A stretch of DNA of 64,000 nucleotides from Solidesulfovibrio alcoholivorans DSM 5433 (GTDB taxonomy: Bacteria; Desulfobacterota; Desulfovibrionia; Desulfovibrionales; Desulfovibrionaceae). The notes beneath the pieces are model-generated. The model did not search any database and was not told where the DNA came from. It worked only from the letters and a program-made list of their open reading frames with translations. Both the position numbers and the translations under genes were made by a program. Every line of letters begins with the position of its first letter. Within the stretch, counting starts at the first letter, position 1. Location: contig NZ_JNJA01000001.1 of assembly GCF_000702665.1 (NCBI RefSeq), positions 434,001 through 498,000 on the forward strand, read 5' to 3'. This document shows, piece after piece, positions 52,857 through 62,708 of this stretch.

Positions 52857-53844
52857 ATTGGTTTGTCTCTGCAAAAGTTCTTCGCGGGCAGTTAATTGTT
52901 TCTGCTACAATATAGAGCGTTCGGCGTTTTGTTTCTACTACAAGTCGAGCGATATATTCACCCATGACTCCTAATCCCAAAGATTGAATTCCACCGATCA
53001 AAAGGATAATGACCATCATAGAGGAATAGCCTGCGACAGGATCCCCGATTATTAACTTTTTTAGCACAACAAATAATATATATATCATTGCGAACCCAAA
53101 AAAGAGAAAACCGGTGTACGTCCAAAGGCGTAGCGGGGTGGCTGTGAATGAACATATTCCACTTACCCCATGGTTCAGTAACGCCGCGATTCCCCATTTT
53201 GATTTTCCGGCAGCACGTTTTGGTCTGCAATATTCTACTGCAGTTGTTGGGAAACCAACCCACGAAAAAAGACCTTTCATAAACCGATCTCTTTCGGAAA
53301 GCTTTAGAATCTCCTGCACCACACGCCTCGACATCAACCTGAAATCGCCGACGTTGGTTTGTATTTTCTGCGGGGATAAAAAATTAAATATTCTATAATA
53401 AAGTTCAGCTGAAAATTTTTTAAAAAAGGTATCGCTGTTGCGATCGACACGTAGCCCCACAACTACGTCAAACCCTTCCTCTCGCTTGCGCAAGAAATCT
53501 ATTATTAATTCGGGAGGGTCTTGGAGATCAGCGTCCATTGGGACGATATCTTCACCAGAAGCATACCCAAGGCCGGCAGTCAACGCCGCTTCTTTTCCGA
53601 AGTTTCTGGAAAAGGCTATAATCTTAATTCGCTCGTCCTGTGATGCAAACGCTCTAAGCTTTGGAAGCGTGTCGTCTGTACTGCCATCGTCAATGCAAAT
53701 TATTTCATAATTTTTATTTGTCACTTTAAGTATTTCAATTAGTTTTTCGAACAATATATGTAGCATTTCTCCCTCATTATGCATCGGAATAACAATTGAC
53801 AATTCTGTTGTGTCGTGATGATTTGTGAAGGTAGAAGTACTCAT
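52837..53844 (-). CDS. GT2 polyprenyl-phosphate glycosyltransferase (DPM1/GtrB-like)
   Basis: Membrane-anchored family 2 transferase that loads a sugar on polyprenyl phosphate for export. The 335 residues begin LSIVIPMHNEGEMLHILFEKL, with ICIDDGSTDDT near 49, the metal motif VPMDADLQDPPE near 105, and the acceptor-side segment DFRLMSRRVV near 168, followed by two C-terminal spans (about 230-295) as in GtrB. ATG 53844 is chosen; only weak ribosome sites are visible. It heads an AT-rich three-gene set with the methyltransferase and the GT-C-like protein, consistent with glycosylation of a lipid-linked sugar, O-antigen or protein. Confidence 0.9.
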   Translation of the reverse strand: MSTSTFTNHHDTTELSIVIPMHNEGEMLHILFEKLIEILKVTNKNYEIICIDDGSTDDTLPKLRAFASQDERIKIIAFSRNFGKEAALTAGLGYASGEDIVPMDADLQDPPELIIDFLRKREEGFDVVVGLRVDRNSDTFFKKFSAELYYRIFNFLSPQKIQTNVGDFRLMSRRVVQEILKLSERDRFMKGLFSWVGFPTTAVEYCRPKRAAGKSKWGIAALLNHGVSGICSFTATPLRLWTYTGFLFFGFAMIYILFVVLKKLIIGDPVAGYSSMMVIILLIGGIQSLGLGVMGEYIARLVVETKRRTLYIVAETINCPRRTFAETNQYGPERD

Positions 53845-54114
53845 GAATTTAACCAACGGGCTGGCTGAATTGATTTAAGGAAGTGCTCGATTTGTCTGTT
53901 CTTTGGCTTGGTGCGGTGATAGGTTTAAAGTAATAGCAAGGCGATGGGGGGCACTCTGATTTTGTGTCTAGAATAATGAATCTTGTGGCGATAACCAGTA
54001 AAATGTGTGTCACGCAATAAAGATACAAGTATGAACATGAAGGTCCAGCTCAACCTGAAGGCGTCACTGGACCTCTCGCTCTATGTCTCTTCGGCTGCGC
54101 CTCGCCTCCGTAAT

Positions 54115-55437
54115 CTAGTGCAATTCCTGCTTATCCCAATACGCGCGCACGAACGCTTCCGCCTCGGGCAGCCCGGTGACATCGCCGGAGATCTGCGCCT
54201 TGAGCAGCGCGTCGCGGATGAGGCCGACGGCGGGGCCGGGTTTGAGGCCGAGCAGTTGCATGATCTGCGCGCCGTTTAAAAGCGGTTCGAGCATTTCCTC
54301 GGGCGTCTCGGTCCGCTCGAGCATCTTCTTGTTGTGGTTGAATTCCTTGTAGGTGCCGCTCACGGCCTTGATGTCGGCGCGGGCCATTTCGATCAGGCGC
54401 GGGTACTGGTCCAGGGCCTTGAAGCGGCGGATGCCCCGGTCGGTGAGCATGAAGTGGAAGCGCATGTGGTTGCGCACGAGGCTGCAGACGAGATCGGTCT
54501 CGTCGGGCGGGAAGCCCAAGCGCGAGAGGATCTTGCGCGTCACTTTCGCGCCGACCTGGTGGTGCTGGAAGAAGTGCAGGTCGCCGTCGGCGTATTCGGC
54601 GGTGTGCAGCTTGCCCACGTCGTGGAACAGGCAGGCCAGCGTGCCGTACCAGTCGTAGGGCAGCTCTTCGGGATAGTGGCGCATGACGGCGAGCGTCTGC
54701 TCGAAAAGCGTATATTCGACGCCTTCCTCGGATTTCTGCTTGATGCGGGCGAGGGTGGCCACTTCCGGCAGGAACCAGTGCAGGATCATGGTGTCGTAGA
54801 GTAGTTCCACGAACGTGGCCATGTTCTCGGCCTCGACCTTGCGCCATTCATCCATGACGTCCTTGACGGACACATAGTCGAGGATGCGGCGCGAGGCACG
54901 CAGGATGGCCATGAAGGTGTTGGCTTCAACGGGAATGTTGTAGTTGGCCGAGAAACGCAGGGCGCGCACGGCGCGCAGGTAGTTCTGGCGCAGGGACTCA
55001 TCCGCGATGCCGATCAGGCGCACCTCGCCCGAGGCCAAGTCGGCGAAGCCGTCGTGGGCGTCGACCTGGTGGGGGAGATAGGGGCAGGCCTGGTGGGGCG
55101 GCAGGATGCCCAGGGCATCCAGGCGTGCGACGAGGCGGCTGGTGAGCCGGGCCACGGTCTCCTCGGGGTGGGAGGCGTCGGCGGTGTCGGCCGGGTGGAA
55201 GTGAAAAAGCGTGCCGTTTTGCAGCACGCGCGCATAGGAGCCGCCGGCGTCCACGGCCTCGGTGTCGGGAAAGAGCTTTTGCAGCTCGGTCAGGGGCGCG
55301 TCGGTGGCGAGGTCGAGTTCCGGCGCGGCCTTGTCCAGGGCTTTTTCCTGCAGCACGGCGTTTATGACGTAGGCGTCGTAGCCGTTGCGCATGATGGTCT
55401 TGCAGATGGCGGTGGCGTCCTTGAAGGGTTGCGCCAT
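54115..55437 (-). CDS. HD-domain protein with degenerate CCA-adding/poly(A) polymerase head
   Basis: Homologue of class II tRNA nucleotidyltransferase/poly(A) polymerase proteins whose head looks inactive. In active enzymes the head has GGxVRD and a D-x-D pair. Here the corresponding part reads AYVINAVLQEK and PELDLATDAPLTELQKLFP (residues 22-57), so GGxVRD is absent and the first catalytic Asp is Glu. The later DGFADLASGEVRLIGIADESL and NYLRAVRALRFSANYN match the conserved neck but lack the usual acidic pair. In contrast the HD motif H272-D273 (LFHDVGKLH) and flanking His residues (HFFQHHQVGAK, RNHMRFH) are intact. It may be a phosphohydrolase or regulatory protein. Start ATG 55437 fits; pyrC follows after a 43-base spacer upstream. 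Confidence 0.8.
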   Translation of the reverse strand: MAQPFKDATAICKTIMRNGYDAYVINAVLQEKALDKAAPELDLATDAPLTELQKLFPDTEAVDAGGSYARVLQNGTLFHFHPADTADASHPEETVARLTSRLVARLDALGILPPHQACPYLPHQVDAHDGFADLASGEVRLIGIADESLRQNYLRAVRALRFSANYNIPVEANTFMAILRASRRILDYVSVKDVMDEWRKVEAENMATFVELLYDTMILHWFLPEVATLARIKQKSEEGVEYTLFEQTLAVMRHYPEELPYDWYGTLACLFHDVGKLHTAEYADGDLHFFQHHQVGAKVTRKILSRLGFPPDETDLVCSLVRNHMRFHFMLTDRGIRRFKALDQYPRLIEMARADIKAVSGTYKEFNHNKKMLERTETPEEMLEPLLNGAQIMQLLGLKPGPAVGLIRDALLKAQISGDVTGLPEAEAFVRAYWDKQELH

Positions 55438-55480
55438 GGATATCCTCCGAAAGCGTTTGCGGGTCGTCGCGGGGTTGGGA

Positions 55481-56776
55481 TCAGGCTCCGGGCGCTTTGA
55501 GGTCGTGGACCACGACGCCGTCCACGGCGGTCAGCACCACGCGGCCGGTGAGCGGCTGGCCGAGCAGCGGCGTGTTCTTGCCTTTGGAGCGCAGGGATTC
55601 CGGGGTGACGACCCAGGAGTCCTCGGGGTCGAAGAGCAGAAAATCGGCCGGATCGCCCGGGGCGAAGCGGTTGACGGGCAGCTTGAAGATTTCGGCCGGC
55701 CGCCAGGCGAAGCGCGTGACGATGTCCGTGGCGGCAAGCCGGCCCTGGCGCACGAGTTCCCACAAGGCGGCCAGGGCGGTGTCCAGGCCCGAGATGCCGT
55801 TTTTCGCGTCCTCGAAGGGGGTTTCCTTTTCGTGGGCGGCGTGGGGGGCGTGGTCCGTGGCCAGGATGTCGATGACGCCTTCGCGCAGGGCTTCGATGAG
55901 GGCCAGACGGTCGTCATCGCTGCGCAGCGGCGGATTGACCTTGGCCATGGTGTCGTAGCCCAGAAGCGCCGCGTCGGTCATGAGCAGGTAGTGCGGGCAG
56001 GTTTCGGCCGTGACCGGCGCGCCGCGTTTTTTGGCGGCGGCGATGAGTTCCACGGAGCGGCGGCAGGAGACGTGGGCCAGGTGGATGGGGACGTGCAAAT
56101 ATTCCGCGAGCAGGATGTCGCGCGCCACCTGGATGGCTTCGGCGGCGTCGGGCTGGCCGCGAAGCCCGAGCCGTGCGCTCATGGCCCCTTCGTTGGCTCC
56201 GGAGCCCTTGGCCATGAACGGGTCTTCGCAGTGGTCGATGACCGGGGCGATGTCCGCGGCGTATTCCATGGCGCGGCGGAAAATTTCGGTGTCCGCGACC
56301 GGCTCGCCGTCGTTGGAGAAGGCGACGCAGCCGGCTTCGGCGAGTTCCGCCATGGGCGCGAGTTCGCGGCCGCGCAGCCCCACCGTGAGCGCGCCGATGG
56401 GGAAAAGCCTGGGGCCGTTCGGCCAGGCGTCCCGGGCGCGGCGCAGCATGAAGCGGGTGATGGCTCCGTTGTCGTTGACCGGGTCGGTATTGGCCATGCA
56501 CAGGATGTTGGAGAATCCGCCCGCGGCGGCCGCGGCCAGGCCCGAGGCGATGTCTTCCTTCCATTCCTGGCCGGGCTCGCGCATGTGCGTGTGCGCGTCG
56601 GTCAGGGCCGGCATGAGCAGCAGGCCCGTGCCGTCGATGACGCGCCCTTCGGGGCGTGGGGCATTGGGGTCGTGCAGCGCGAGTTCGCGGACCTTGCCGC
56701 CTGCGACGAAAAGGTCCCACGCGCCGTCCCGGCCTGGGATGCGGACATTGGCGACGGTCAGGGTGTCGGCGGTCAT
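55481..56776 (-). CDS. pyrC: Dihydroorotase (class I)
   Basis: Third step of pyrimidine synthesis, cyclising carbamoyl-aspartate. The 431 residues carry the zinc motif [10 protein letters not shown] (H62, H64), [10 protein letters not shown] near 93, FSNDGEPV near 150 (the metal-bridging Asp of class I enzymes), the HLAHVSC His near 225, and the catalytic [12 protein letters not shown] near 305. Length and motifs fit the class I/allantoinase-like dihydroorotases that complex with PyrB. Its ATG overlaps the pyrB stop (ATGA), so the two are translationally coupled. Confidence 0.94.
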   Translation of the reverse strand: MTADTLTVANVRIPGRDGAWDLFVAGGKVRELALHDPNAPRPEGRVIDGTGLLLMPALTDAHTHMREPGQEWKEDIASGLAAAAAGGFSNILCMANTDPVNDNGAITRFMLRRARDAWPNGPRLFPIGALTVGLRGRELAPMAELAEAGCVAFSNDGEPVADTEIFRRAMEYAADIAPVIDHCEDPFMAKGSGANEGAMSARLGLRGQPDAAEAIQVARDILLAEYLHVPIHLAHVSCRRSVELIAAAKKRGAPVTAETCPHYLLMTDAALLGYDTMAKVNPPLRSDDDRLALIEALREGVIDILATDHAPHAAHEKETPFEDAKNGISGLDTALAALWELVRQGRLAATDIVTRFAWRPAEIFKLPVNRFAPGDPADFLLFDPEDSWVVTPESLRSKGKNTPLLGQPLTGRVVLTAVDGVVVHDLKAPGA

Positions 56777-57711
56777 GGACGGGCCCCTTGGTCCTTGCGG
56801 GTGATGTGCAGGTAGAGGATGGCCATGCGCACGGCCACGCCCGAGGACACCTGGTCGAGGATGAGCGAGTTGCCGGCGTCGGCCAGGTCCGAGGCGATTT
56901 CCACGCCGCGGTTGATGGGGCCGGGGTGGAGGACCTTGACGCCGGGGTTGGCGCGTTTGAGGCGCTCCGTGGTCAGGCAGAAGCGCCGGGCGTATTCGCG
57001 CAGGTCGGGGAGCAGCCCCGCTTCCTGGCGTTCGAGCTGCAGGCGCAGGCACATGACGGCGTCGGCCCCGGCGAGGGCTTCCTCGGGGTCGTGGAAGATT
57101 TCCGCGTCGAGGGCTCCGGCGTCCTTGGGCAGGAGCGTGCGCGGGGCGCAGATGCGCACCCTGGCCCCGAGTGTCGGCAGCAGGCGGCAGTTGGACCGGG
57201 CCACGCGGCTGTGGGCCACGTCGCCGAGGATGACGACGGTCTTGCCGGCGAGCGTGTCCCAGACTTCGAGCAGGGTGAAGAGGTCGAGCAGCGCCTGGGT
57301 CGGGTGGGCGTGCCAGCCGTCTCCGGCGTTGATCACGGCGCAGTCCACGCGATTGGCCACGAACTCGGCCGCGCCGGAGGAGGCGTGGCGCATGACGATG
57401 GCATCGGGGTTCATGGCTTCGAGCGTGCGCACCGTGTCCTTGAGCGTCTCGCCTTTCTGCAACGAGCTGCCGGTCTTGGCCAGGCCGAAGGTGTCGGCGG
57501 AGAGGCGCTTGCCGGCGATGTCGAAGGAGGTCTTGGTGCGCGTGCTCGGCTCGGCGAAAAAAAGGACCACGCTCTTGCCCTTGAGCGTGGGCACCTTCTT
57601 GACGGGACGGGTGTTGATTTCCCGGAAGGAGGCGGCGGTGCGCATGACCACGTCCACGTCTTCCCGGGAGAGCTGGGATACGTCGAGAAGATCCTTGTGG
57701 GGCCAGTTCAT
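56773..57711 (-). CDS. pyrB: Aspartate carbamoyltransferase catalytic subunit
   Basis: Second step of pyrimidine synthesis: carbamoyl phosphate plus aspartate. The 312 residues have the carbamoyl-phosphate motif [13 protein letters not shown] (52-63), [17 protein letters not shown] near 130 (His and Gln contacts), [12 protein letters not shown] near 163, and the C-terminal [11 protein letters not shown] near 265 that binds both substrates. No regulatory PyrI is adjacent. GAGGA upstream of ATG 57711 fixes the start. An R2-related repeat and the cbiK gene lie upstream. Confidence 0.95.
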   Translation of the reverse strand: MNWPHKDLLDVSQLSREDVDVVMRTAASFREINTRPVKKVPTLKGKSVVLFFAEPSTRTKTSFDIAGKRLSADTFGLAKTGSSLQKGETLKDTVRTLEAMNPDAIVMRHASSGAAEFVANRVDCAVINAGDGWHAHPTQALLDLFTLLEVWDTLAGKTVVILGDVAHSRVARSNCRLLPTLGARVRICAPRTLLPKDAGALDAEIFHDPEEALAGADAVMCLRLQLERQEAGLLPDLREYARRFCLTTERLKRANPGVKVLHPGPINRGVEIASDLADAGNSLILDQVSSGVAVRMAILYLHITRKDQGARP

Positions 57712-57800
57712 GGGGGAATCCTCGGGCAAAATTTGGGCCGCGCGCCCATGCGCGTAATCCGGTCAATATTTTCACAAGGTCCGGGCGGCGTCAATGTACG

Positions 57801-57870
57801 GATAAGACCGGGGCGCTGCCCCGGACCCTGCCGGGGGGGGATGATCCCCCCCGGGCCCCCTCGATAGGGG
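57801..57870. repeat. R2-related GC-rich palindrome array, copy i
   Basis: GGGGCGCTGCCCC, then GGACCCTGCC and GGGGGGGATGATCCCCCCC, then GGGCCCCC and CTCGATAGGGG. It lies just after the cbiK stop and shares the GGCGCTGCC-GGACCCT-GGGGGATNATCCCCC layout with copy h. Confidence 0.7.
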
Positions 57871-57883
57871 ATAAAGGGGGCGG

Positions 57884-58690
57884 TCAGCTCAGCCGGGAGA
57901 GGGCCGTGTCGAGGTGGTCGCGCCAGATGGCGGCGAGGGGGGGCTGTTCGATGAGCCCGGCCAGGAGCGGGCGACAGCGGATGCCGGAGGCCTCCAGCAC
58001 GCCGCGCCAGGAACCCGGAGCGTCGCCGGCCAGGTCGCAGCAGGCGTGCGCCCCGGCCACGGTGAAAAAGGGCGAGAGCCAGGCCGAGCGCGTCCCGGAC
58101 GCGAGCAGCGCGTCGCGGATGCGGGCGATGTCCGGGCAGGGCGCGCCTTTCTCCCGGGGCATGGTGCCGAAATGCATCCGCGCGTCGCGCCGGGCGAGCG
58201 CGGCGGCCAGGGAAGCGTAGAATCCGGCACCGGGCGGCGGCGCGCCGTGCCCCATGACCACCACGGCCTCGTCGGCGCGGCGCGCGGCAGGCAGCCCGGC
58301 GAGCAGCGCCCCGGCCACGCGGTCCACGTCGGCAAGGCTCGCCAGCAGCGGCGCGCCCACGGACACGGTGAGCCCGGCCCCGTCCGTTTCCAGGAACCGC
58401 CCCAGGCCCGCGAGCATTTCGTGGTATTCCTCGCCCGGCACGACGTGCAGGGATTGCACGACGATGCGCGCCGCGCCGGATGCGGCAAGACCGGCGAGCA
58501 CGTCGGCCACGCGGCGCGCGCCGCCGAAATCGTGCCGCCCGCCGTGCTTGCGCCCGACCGTGCGGGCGATCTCCACGGCCGCGCCCGGCAGTTCGCGCAA
58601 CAGGGTTTCCTTGAAGGCGTCAAGCGCATTCATGGCCCCGGGATGGCGGGAGCCGTGGGCGGCCAGCACGACGGCGAGGGGCGCTGGCAT
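57884..58690 (-). CDS. cbiK: CbiK-type sirohydrochlorin cobaltochelatase
   Basis: Chelatase that inserts Co2+ (or Fe2+ for siroheme) into sirohydrochlorin, in vitamin B12 or heme synthesis. The 268 residues show the family layout: AAHGSRHPGAMNALDAF near the start, the metal-ligand His in SLHVVPGEEYHEM near 81, a second in VVVMGHGAPPP near 146, and LSPFFTVAGAHACCDLAGD near 200. No signal peptide is seen, so this would be the cytoplasmic rather than periplasmic type known from Desulfovibrio. Its ATG overlaps the ftsX stop by one base (TGATG). Coupling to ftsEX is unusual and may only reflect compaction. Confidence 0.87.
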   Translation of the reverse strand: MPAPLAVVLAAHGSRHPGAMNALDAFKETLLRELPGAAVEIARTVGRKHGGRHDFGGARRVADVLAGLAASGAARIVVQSLHVVPGEEYHEMLAGLGRFLETDGAGLTVSVGAPLLASLADVDRVAGALLAGLPAARRADEAVVVMGHGAPPPGAGFYASLAAALARRDARMHFGTMPREKGAPCPDIARIRDALLASGTRSAWLSPFFTVAGAHACCDLAGDAPGSWRGVLEASGIRCRPLLAGLIEQPPLAAIWRDHLDTALSRLS

Positions 58691-59562
58691 CAGGCGCGCG
58701 ACTCCATGGCCGCGGCAAGGCCCGCCAGGGCGGCGATGCCGCCCGCGGCGAGGACGGCGGCCGCGGCATAGGGCAGCGGGAAAAAGGCCAGGCGCAGGAA
58801 AAGGGGCGGCACGTCCAGGGCCGCGACCAGCGCCAGTTGCGTCACCTTGAGCAGGACGAGCGCCGCCCCCGCGCCGGCCATGCCCGTGACGCCGGCCCCG
58901 GCCGCAAGCGGCAGCCGGATGTACCACTCCGACGCGCCGACCAGGCGCAAAATCTCCAGTTCGTCGCGCCGACGCGAAAGTGTGAGGCGCACCATGCCGG
59001 CGACCACGAGTCCGACGAGCAGCGTGAGCAGCCCGGCCAGGGGCAGCGCCGCGCGCCGGGAAAGCACGCCGAGCGCCGCGGCCGCGTCCAGTTCGCGGGG
59101 GTCGTAGCGCACCTCGGCCACGCCCTCCACGGCGCGCAGCCGGTCGTGGACGTCGCGGGCGAAGCCCTCTTCGGCCACGGGGGGGCGGAAGGTGAGGAGC
59201 ATGGTGTGGGGCAGGGGGCTTTTGCCGGCGAAGGCGGACAGGTCGGCGTCCGGTCCCAGGGATTGGGCCATGACGGCGAGCGCCTGGTCCGGGGTGAAGG
59301 CGCGGGTGTCCACGAGCCCGGGCAGGGCGCGCATCCAGTCCATCTGCCGCGCGACGAGCTTCGGGTCGGTCCCGGGCTTCCAGTAGACCTGGAAGCGCAC
59401 GCGGCCCTGGTCCCGGGCAAGCGTCGCCTCCAGGTTCACGTGGGCCAGGGCGAACAGGCCGCCGAGGTAGAGCGTGGCGACAACGCCCAGGAACGCGGCG
59501 AAAAGGATGCCGGGCCGGCGCAACGCGTCGCGGCAGCCCGCAAGCACGAGCCGCCCGATCAC
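58690..59562 (-). CDS. ftsX: Cell-division permease-like protein FtsX
   Basis: Membrane partner of FtsE; with it activates periplasmic amidase or hydrolase cofactors at the septum. The 290 residues comprise a cytoplasmic N-terminus, span 1 (about 18-38), an extracytoplasmic domain (about 40-165: [18 protein letters not shown]), and three C-terminal spans (about 175-290) with the [20 protein letters not shown] coupling-helix sequence that contacts FtsE. Translation starts at GTG 59562 with GGGAGG upstream, overlapping the FtsE stop by four bases (GTGA). It overlaps cbiK by one base at its end. Confidence 0.9.
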   Translation of the reverse strand: MIGRLVLAGCRDALRRPGILFAAFLGVVATLYLGGLFALAHVNLEATLARDQGRVRFQVYWKPGTDPKLVARQMDWMRALPGLVDTRAFTPDQALAVMAQSLGPDADLSAFAGKSPLPHTMLLTFRPPVAEEGFARDVHDRLRAVEGVAEVRYDPRELDAAAALGVLSRRAALPLAGLLTLLVGLVVAGMVRLTLSRRRDELEILRLVGASEWYIRLPLAAGAGVTGMAGAGAALVLLKVTQLALVAALDVPPLFLRLAFFPLPYAAAAVLAAGGIAALAGLAAAMESRA

Positions 59563-60212
59563 GGCGTGCCTCCCGGGGCGGGCAGGGTGAAGACCGTGGC
59601 GTCCGGCGCGGCGGCGACCATGTCGCGGCTGTGCGTGGCCATGAGCACGGCCGTGCCGTGGGCCGCGAACTGGCGCAGGATGCCGAGGACCTTCATCGAC
59701 AGGGCGTCGTCGAGGTTGCCCGTGGGTTCGTCGGCGAGCATGATTTTCGGCCCCGCGACCACGGCCCGGGCGATGGCCACGCGCTGCTGCCCGCCGCCGG
59801 GGAGCTCCCCGGCCGTACGCCTGGCGTCGGCGTCGAGTTCGAGCGCGACAAGGGCCGCGCCCACGCGCCGGTCGAGCACCTCGCGCGGCGCGCCGCGCAC
59901 GGCAAGGGGCAGGGCCACGTTGTCGAAGACCGTGCGGTCGGGCAGGATGCGGAAATCCTGGAACACCATGGACACGTCGCGGCGCAGGGTGTGGAGCGTG
60001 CGCGGGGTGACGGCGGCGAGGTCGTGGCCGGCGATGACGGCCGTGCCCTGCTGCACGGGCAGGCTGCCGTGGAGCAGGCGCAACAGCGTGGTCTTGCCCG
60101 AACCCGAGGGGCCGGTCAGAAAGGCGAAGCCCCCCTCGGGCAGGCGCAGGGAGAAATCGGCCAGCACCCGGCGGTCGCCGAAAACGTGGGAAAGGCCCGC
60201 TACGCGCAGCAT
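59559..60212 (-). CDS. ftsE: Cell-division ATP-binding protein FtsE
   Basis: ABC-type ATPase that links FtsZ-ring dynamics to the FtsX mechanotransmission. The 217 residues have Walker A GPSGSGKT (34-41), Q-loop VFQDFRIL near 84, signature region [14 protein letters not shown] near 137 (canonical LSGGEQQR, with Pro and Gly substitutions), Walker [13 protein letters not shown] near 157, and switch His in ATHSRD near 193. ATG 60212 is taken as the start; there is no strong ribosome site, so a different start is possible. It is first in the ftsE-ftsX-cbiK set. Confidence 0.9.
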   Translation of the reverse strand: MLRVAGLSHVFGDRRVLADFSLRLPEGGFAFLTGPSGSGKTTLLRLLHGSLPVQQGTAVIAGHDLAAVTPRTLHTLRRDVSMVFQDFRILPDRTVFDNVALPLAVRGAPREVLDRRVGAALVALELDADARRTAGELPGGGQQRVAIARAVVAGPKIMLADEPTGNLDDALSMKVLGILRQFAAHGTAVLMATHSRDMVAAAPDATVFTLPAPGGTP

Positions 60213-60309
60213 GGCGGCGGCGCATCCGCGCCAGGGCTGGAGACACGCATCTCGGCACGCCCTACCACCTGGACCGCCCGGATGCAAACTGGCGGCAGGC
60301 CGGGCGGTC

Positions 60310-62535
60310 TCAGCCCGGGGTATAGCAGTTCGGGTTCGACGTTCCCATGTCCGTGCAGACCTGGATCGGCGTCCCGTTTTCGTCGTACCAGGTCCAGGTG
60401 CCGACATATGCTCCGTTGTCTTTGTAGCCGGTGATCTGGTAGTTCCCGTTTTCGTAATATTTCGTATAAGCGCCGGTCTGGTAGCCGTGCGCGTAAGTCT
60501 TGAATTCGTCGGGAACGCCGGTGTCGTAGTAATGTTTGAGAACACCGTTTAGGGAACAGTCGGAATCGTAAGGGCGCTCCCATTCCCGTTTGCCGTTTTC
60601 ATACCAGCTGGATTGGCTTGAACAGTGTCCTGTCTCGTATTCGTAGCATTCGGCCTGGATGATGACCGTGCGCGCGTCGTCCCCATAGATTTCGTAGGCC
60701 ACCTGATGGCCTTTTGTCTCGTGCCGCCAGAGGCGCTCCCTTGCGGTGGCCATGGACAGGGTGGCCGTGGCCGGGATGCCCGGACAATACCGGCAGGTAT
60801 CCTTGAGGCCGATATGCACGGCGGCGTTGCTCGGGGTCTTATACGGGGGCGTGGTGTCGGAATTGGAGGCCGTGACGATGACGGAATCCCCTTCGGCCAC
60901 GGTAAAATTGAGCGGCGCGCCAGGGGAGACGGTCCCCAGACGGGCGTAGCTGGGCGGTTTGCCCGTCCCTTTGAACACGGCGTATTCGACGGCGTCGCTG
61001 CTGTCGACGCGGGCGAAATAGTCCGTGTCGCCGGCATTGATCTTGTTGAACCCGACCTTCCATTTCGCGGCGGAAAACGGAGCGAGGCCGGCTGCGAAAT
61101 CCCAGGCGGTCACAAATCCCTGGCTGCCATAGGAATAGCGCGAAGCGGTGGACGACGGCTCCGGCCAGCCTCCGTGTCCGCTCGTCTTGGACAGCAGGCG
61201 CTGGACGAAGTCGGTCCATTGGGCGCCTGTCGTCACGGCGGAACCCACTGCGCGGATAACGGCCGTGAGGTCGGAGTAGTCAGACGTCCCCCTGCCTTCG
61301 TCGCGTACCTCCTTCCAGATGTCGTAGACGAGGGTGTTGGAGCCCCGGGCGTCGGTGAGGTAGCGCAAAAAGCCCGAGGCCAAGTAGCCGATGGATTGGG
61401 CCTCGGCATGGTCGACGTAGGTTTCCGGGCCTTGGCGGTAGGAATCGATGTTGGAGACGAAGACATCGGCCACGTACGTGCTCGACTCAAGCACCACGGA
61501 TTCGAACCAGACCGAAGACGCCTCGCTGATCCACAGAAAATACGGGTGCGCCCGCGGGTGGCGGATGCGCAAGGCCGAGCGGGGGTCGTAGAGGTTTTGC
61601 ACGATGTGAAAGAATTCGTGGCCGATGGTGGCGCGCAGTTTGTCGGCGTGGGTCGGCGCGCACAGGTTGACGTTGAGATTGAGATACTGCCCGGCCTTGC
61701 CCGAAAGCGGGATGCCGGCCTCGCCGTCCCGCGTGCCCAGGCCGGCCTCCACGGTGATGGACATGGGCAGGGACAGGCCGGTGGTGAGAAAGCCCATGTC
61801 GTGCAGGCGGGTGTAGGCGTCCTCGGCGTCGTTGAGGATGATTTGCGCCATGTCCGCGTCCGCCTGGATGGAGGCCGGGTAGTAGAGCCGGAAGTGCGTG
61901 CTTTCCATGGCGTTGAAGCCAGTCACGGCCCAGAAGGTGAAGCCGGTCCGGGTGGGCGTATCCGGGGCGGCTGCGGCGCGGGTCGGATTTTGGGCGTTGC
62001 TTGCGGTTTGCGTTTCCGTTGCCGGGATGGTGAAGCGCAGGATGCCGCTTCGCACCTGTCCCGTGACCATGGCCGGGCGCGCCGTTACCCGATCCGTATC
62101 GTAGTCCGCCTGTTCGGCCACAGCCACGGCCACGTCCCGGTCCGGACCGCCGAAGCCGGAAAGGGCCACGGCGAGTTCCTTGTCCATGCGGCCGCTCTCG
62201 ATGCCGAGGTCGTATACCCGCGACGACGGCTGGCCGAGGAAAGCCGGCGCGGTGCGGCGGGTGTCCAGGGTCATCTGCACGGTGGCGTCGAACGTGCCGG
62301 CGGCGACGGTCACGCTCGTCGCCCCGGCGCGCAGCGTGCCGCCGCCGGCACCGATGGCGGCATTGCCGGAGGGCAGGCCGATCAGGGCGGGTACGAAGAG
62401 CAGGAGGTCGTCGTCGGCGGAGGCCGGGGCCACCGACAGGAAGGGAGCGAAACCGAGGCAGAGCGCCTGGATCAGGAAACGGCAAAGGAGCGTCGCGAAC
62501 CTGGAGCACGGTGTGGGGAGCCCTGTGGCGGCCAT
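60310..62535 (-). CDS. Secreted HExxH metalloprotease-like protein with MORN/YwqK-type C-terminal repeats
   Basis: Probable extracytoplasmic zinc peptidase of a gluzincin-like (peptidase MA) type. The 741 residues have a long signal peptide (ending PASA-DD), an N-terminal beta region (about 45-200, with [11 protein letters not shown]), then a domain with the zinc motif H306-E-F-F-H310 (HEFFHIVQ) and a likely third ligand Glu at 338 ([11 protein letters not shown]). From about residue 635 to the end, short repeats of the form [30 protein letters not shown] and WYDENG fit MORN/YwqK-type units. GGGAGG before the ATG fixes the start. The [13 protein letters not shown] sequence just after the signal peptide resembles the C-terminal LLL tails of other secreted proteins here. 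Substrate unknown. Confidence 0.75.
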   Translation of the reverse strand: MAATGLPTPCSRFATLLCRFLIQALCLGFAPFLSVAPASADDDLLLFVPALIGLPSGNAAIGAGGGTLRAGATSVTVAAGTFDATVQMTLDTRRTAPAFLGQPSSRVYDLGIESGRMDKELAVALSGFGGPDRDVAVAVAEQADYDTDRVTARPAMVTGQVRSGILRFTIPATETQTASNAQNPTRAAAAPDTPTRTGFTFWAVTGFNAMESTHFRLYYPASIQADADMAQIILNDAEDAYTRLHDMGFLTTGLSLPMSITVEAGLGTRDGEAGIPLSGKAGQYLNLNVNLCAPTHADKLRATIGHEFFHIVQNLYDPRSALRIRHPRAHPYFLWISEASSVWFESVVLESSTYVADVFVSNIDSYRQGPETYVDHAEAQSIGYLASGFLRYLTDARGSNTLVYDIWKEVRDEGRGTSDYSDLTAVIRAVGSAVTTGAQWTDFVQRLLSKTSGHGGWPEPSSTASRYSYGSQGFVTAWDFAAGLAPFSAAKWKVGFNKINAGDTDYFARVDSSDAVEYAVFKGTGKPPSYARLGTVSPGAPLNFTVAEGDSVIVTASNSDTTPPYKTPSNAAVHIGLKDTCRYCPGIPATATLSMATARERLWRHETKGHQVAYEIYGDDARTVIIQAECYEYETGHCSSQSSWYENGKREWERPYDSDCSLNGVLKHYYDTGVPDEFKTYAHGYQTGAYTKYYENGNYQITGYKDNGAYVGTWTWYDENGTPIQVCTDMGTSNPNCYTPG

Positions 62536-62708
62536 TTGAACCTCCCGGAAAAACGTCTAAAGGCGTTGCAAACGTCTTGTACGGCGTCCTCAGAAAGGCA
62601 GGATGGCTCGATCGCTCGCATCGTCGGGCAAAAGGGCGACGACGATCTTAGAAAAAGTTACAGGAATTTTAAAGCAGTGTAAAGGAGACGGAGTGTCTTC
62701 TCGCGACT

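Noticed and set aside
57712..57883. Attenuator for pyrB
   Set aside because: The palindromes here belong to the R2-related repeat family, lie next to the cbiK stop and lack a U-tract toward pyrB; no leader peptide seen.
61490..61512. tRNA T-loop-like GATTCGAACC
   Set aside because: Lies inside the metalloprotease coding sequence, with no cloverleaf around it.
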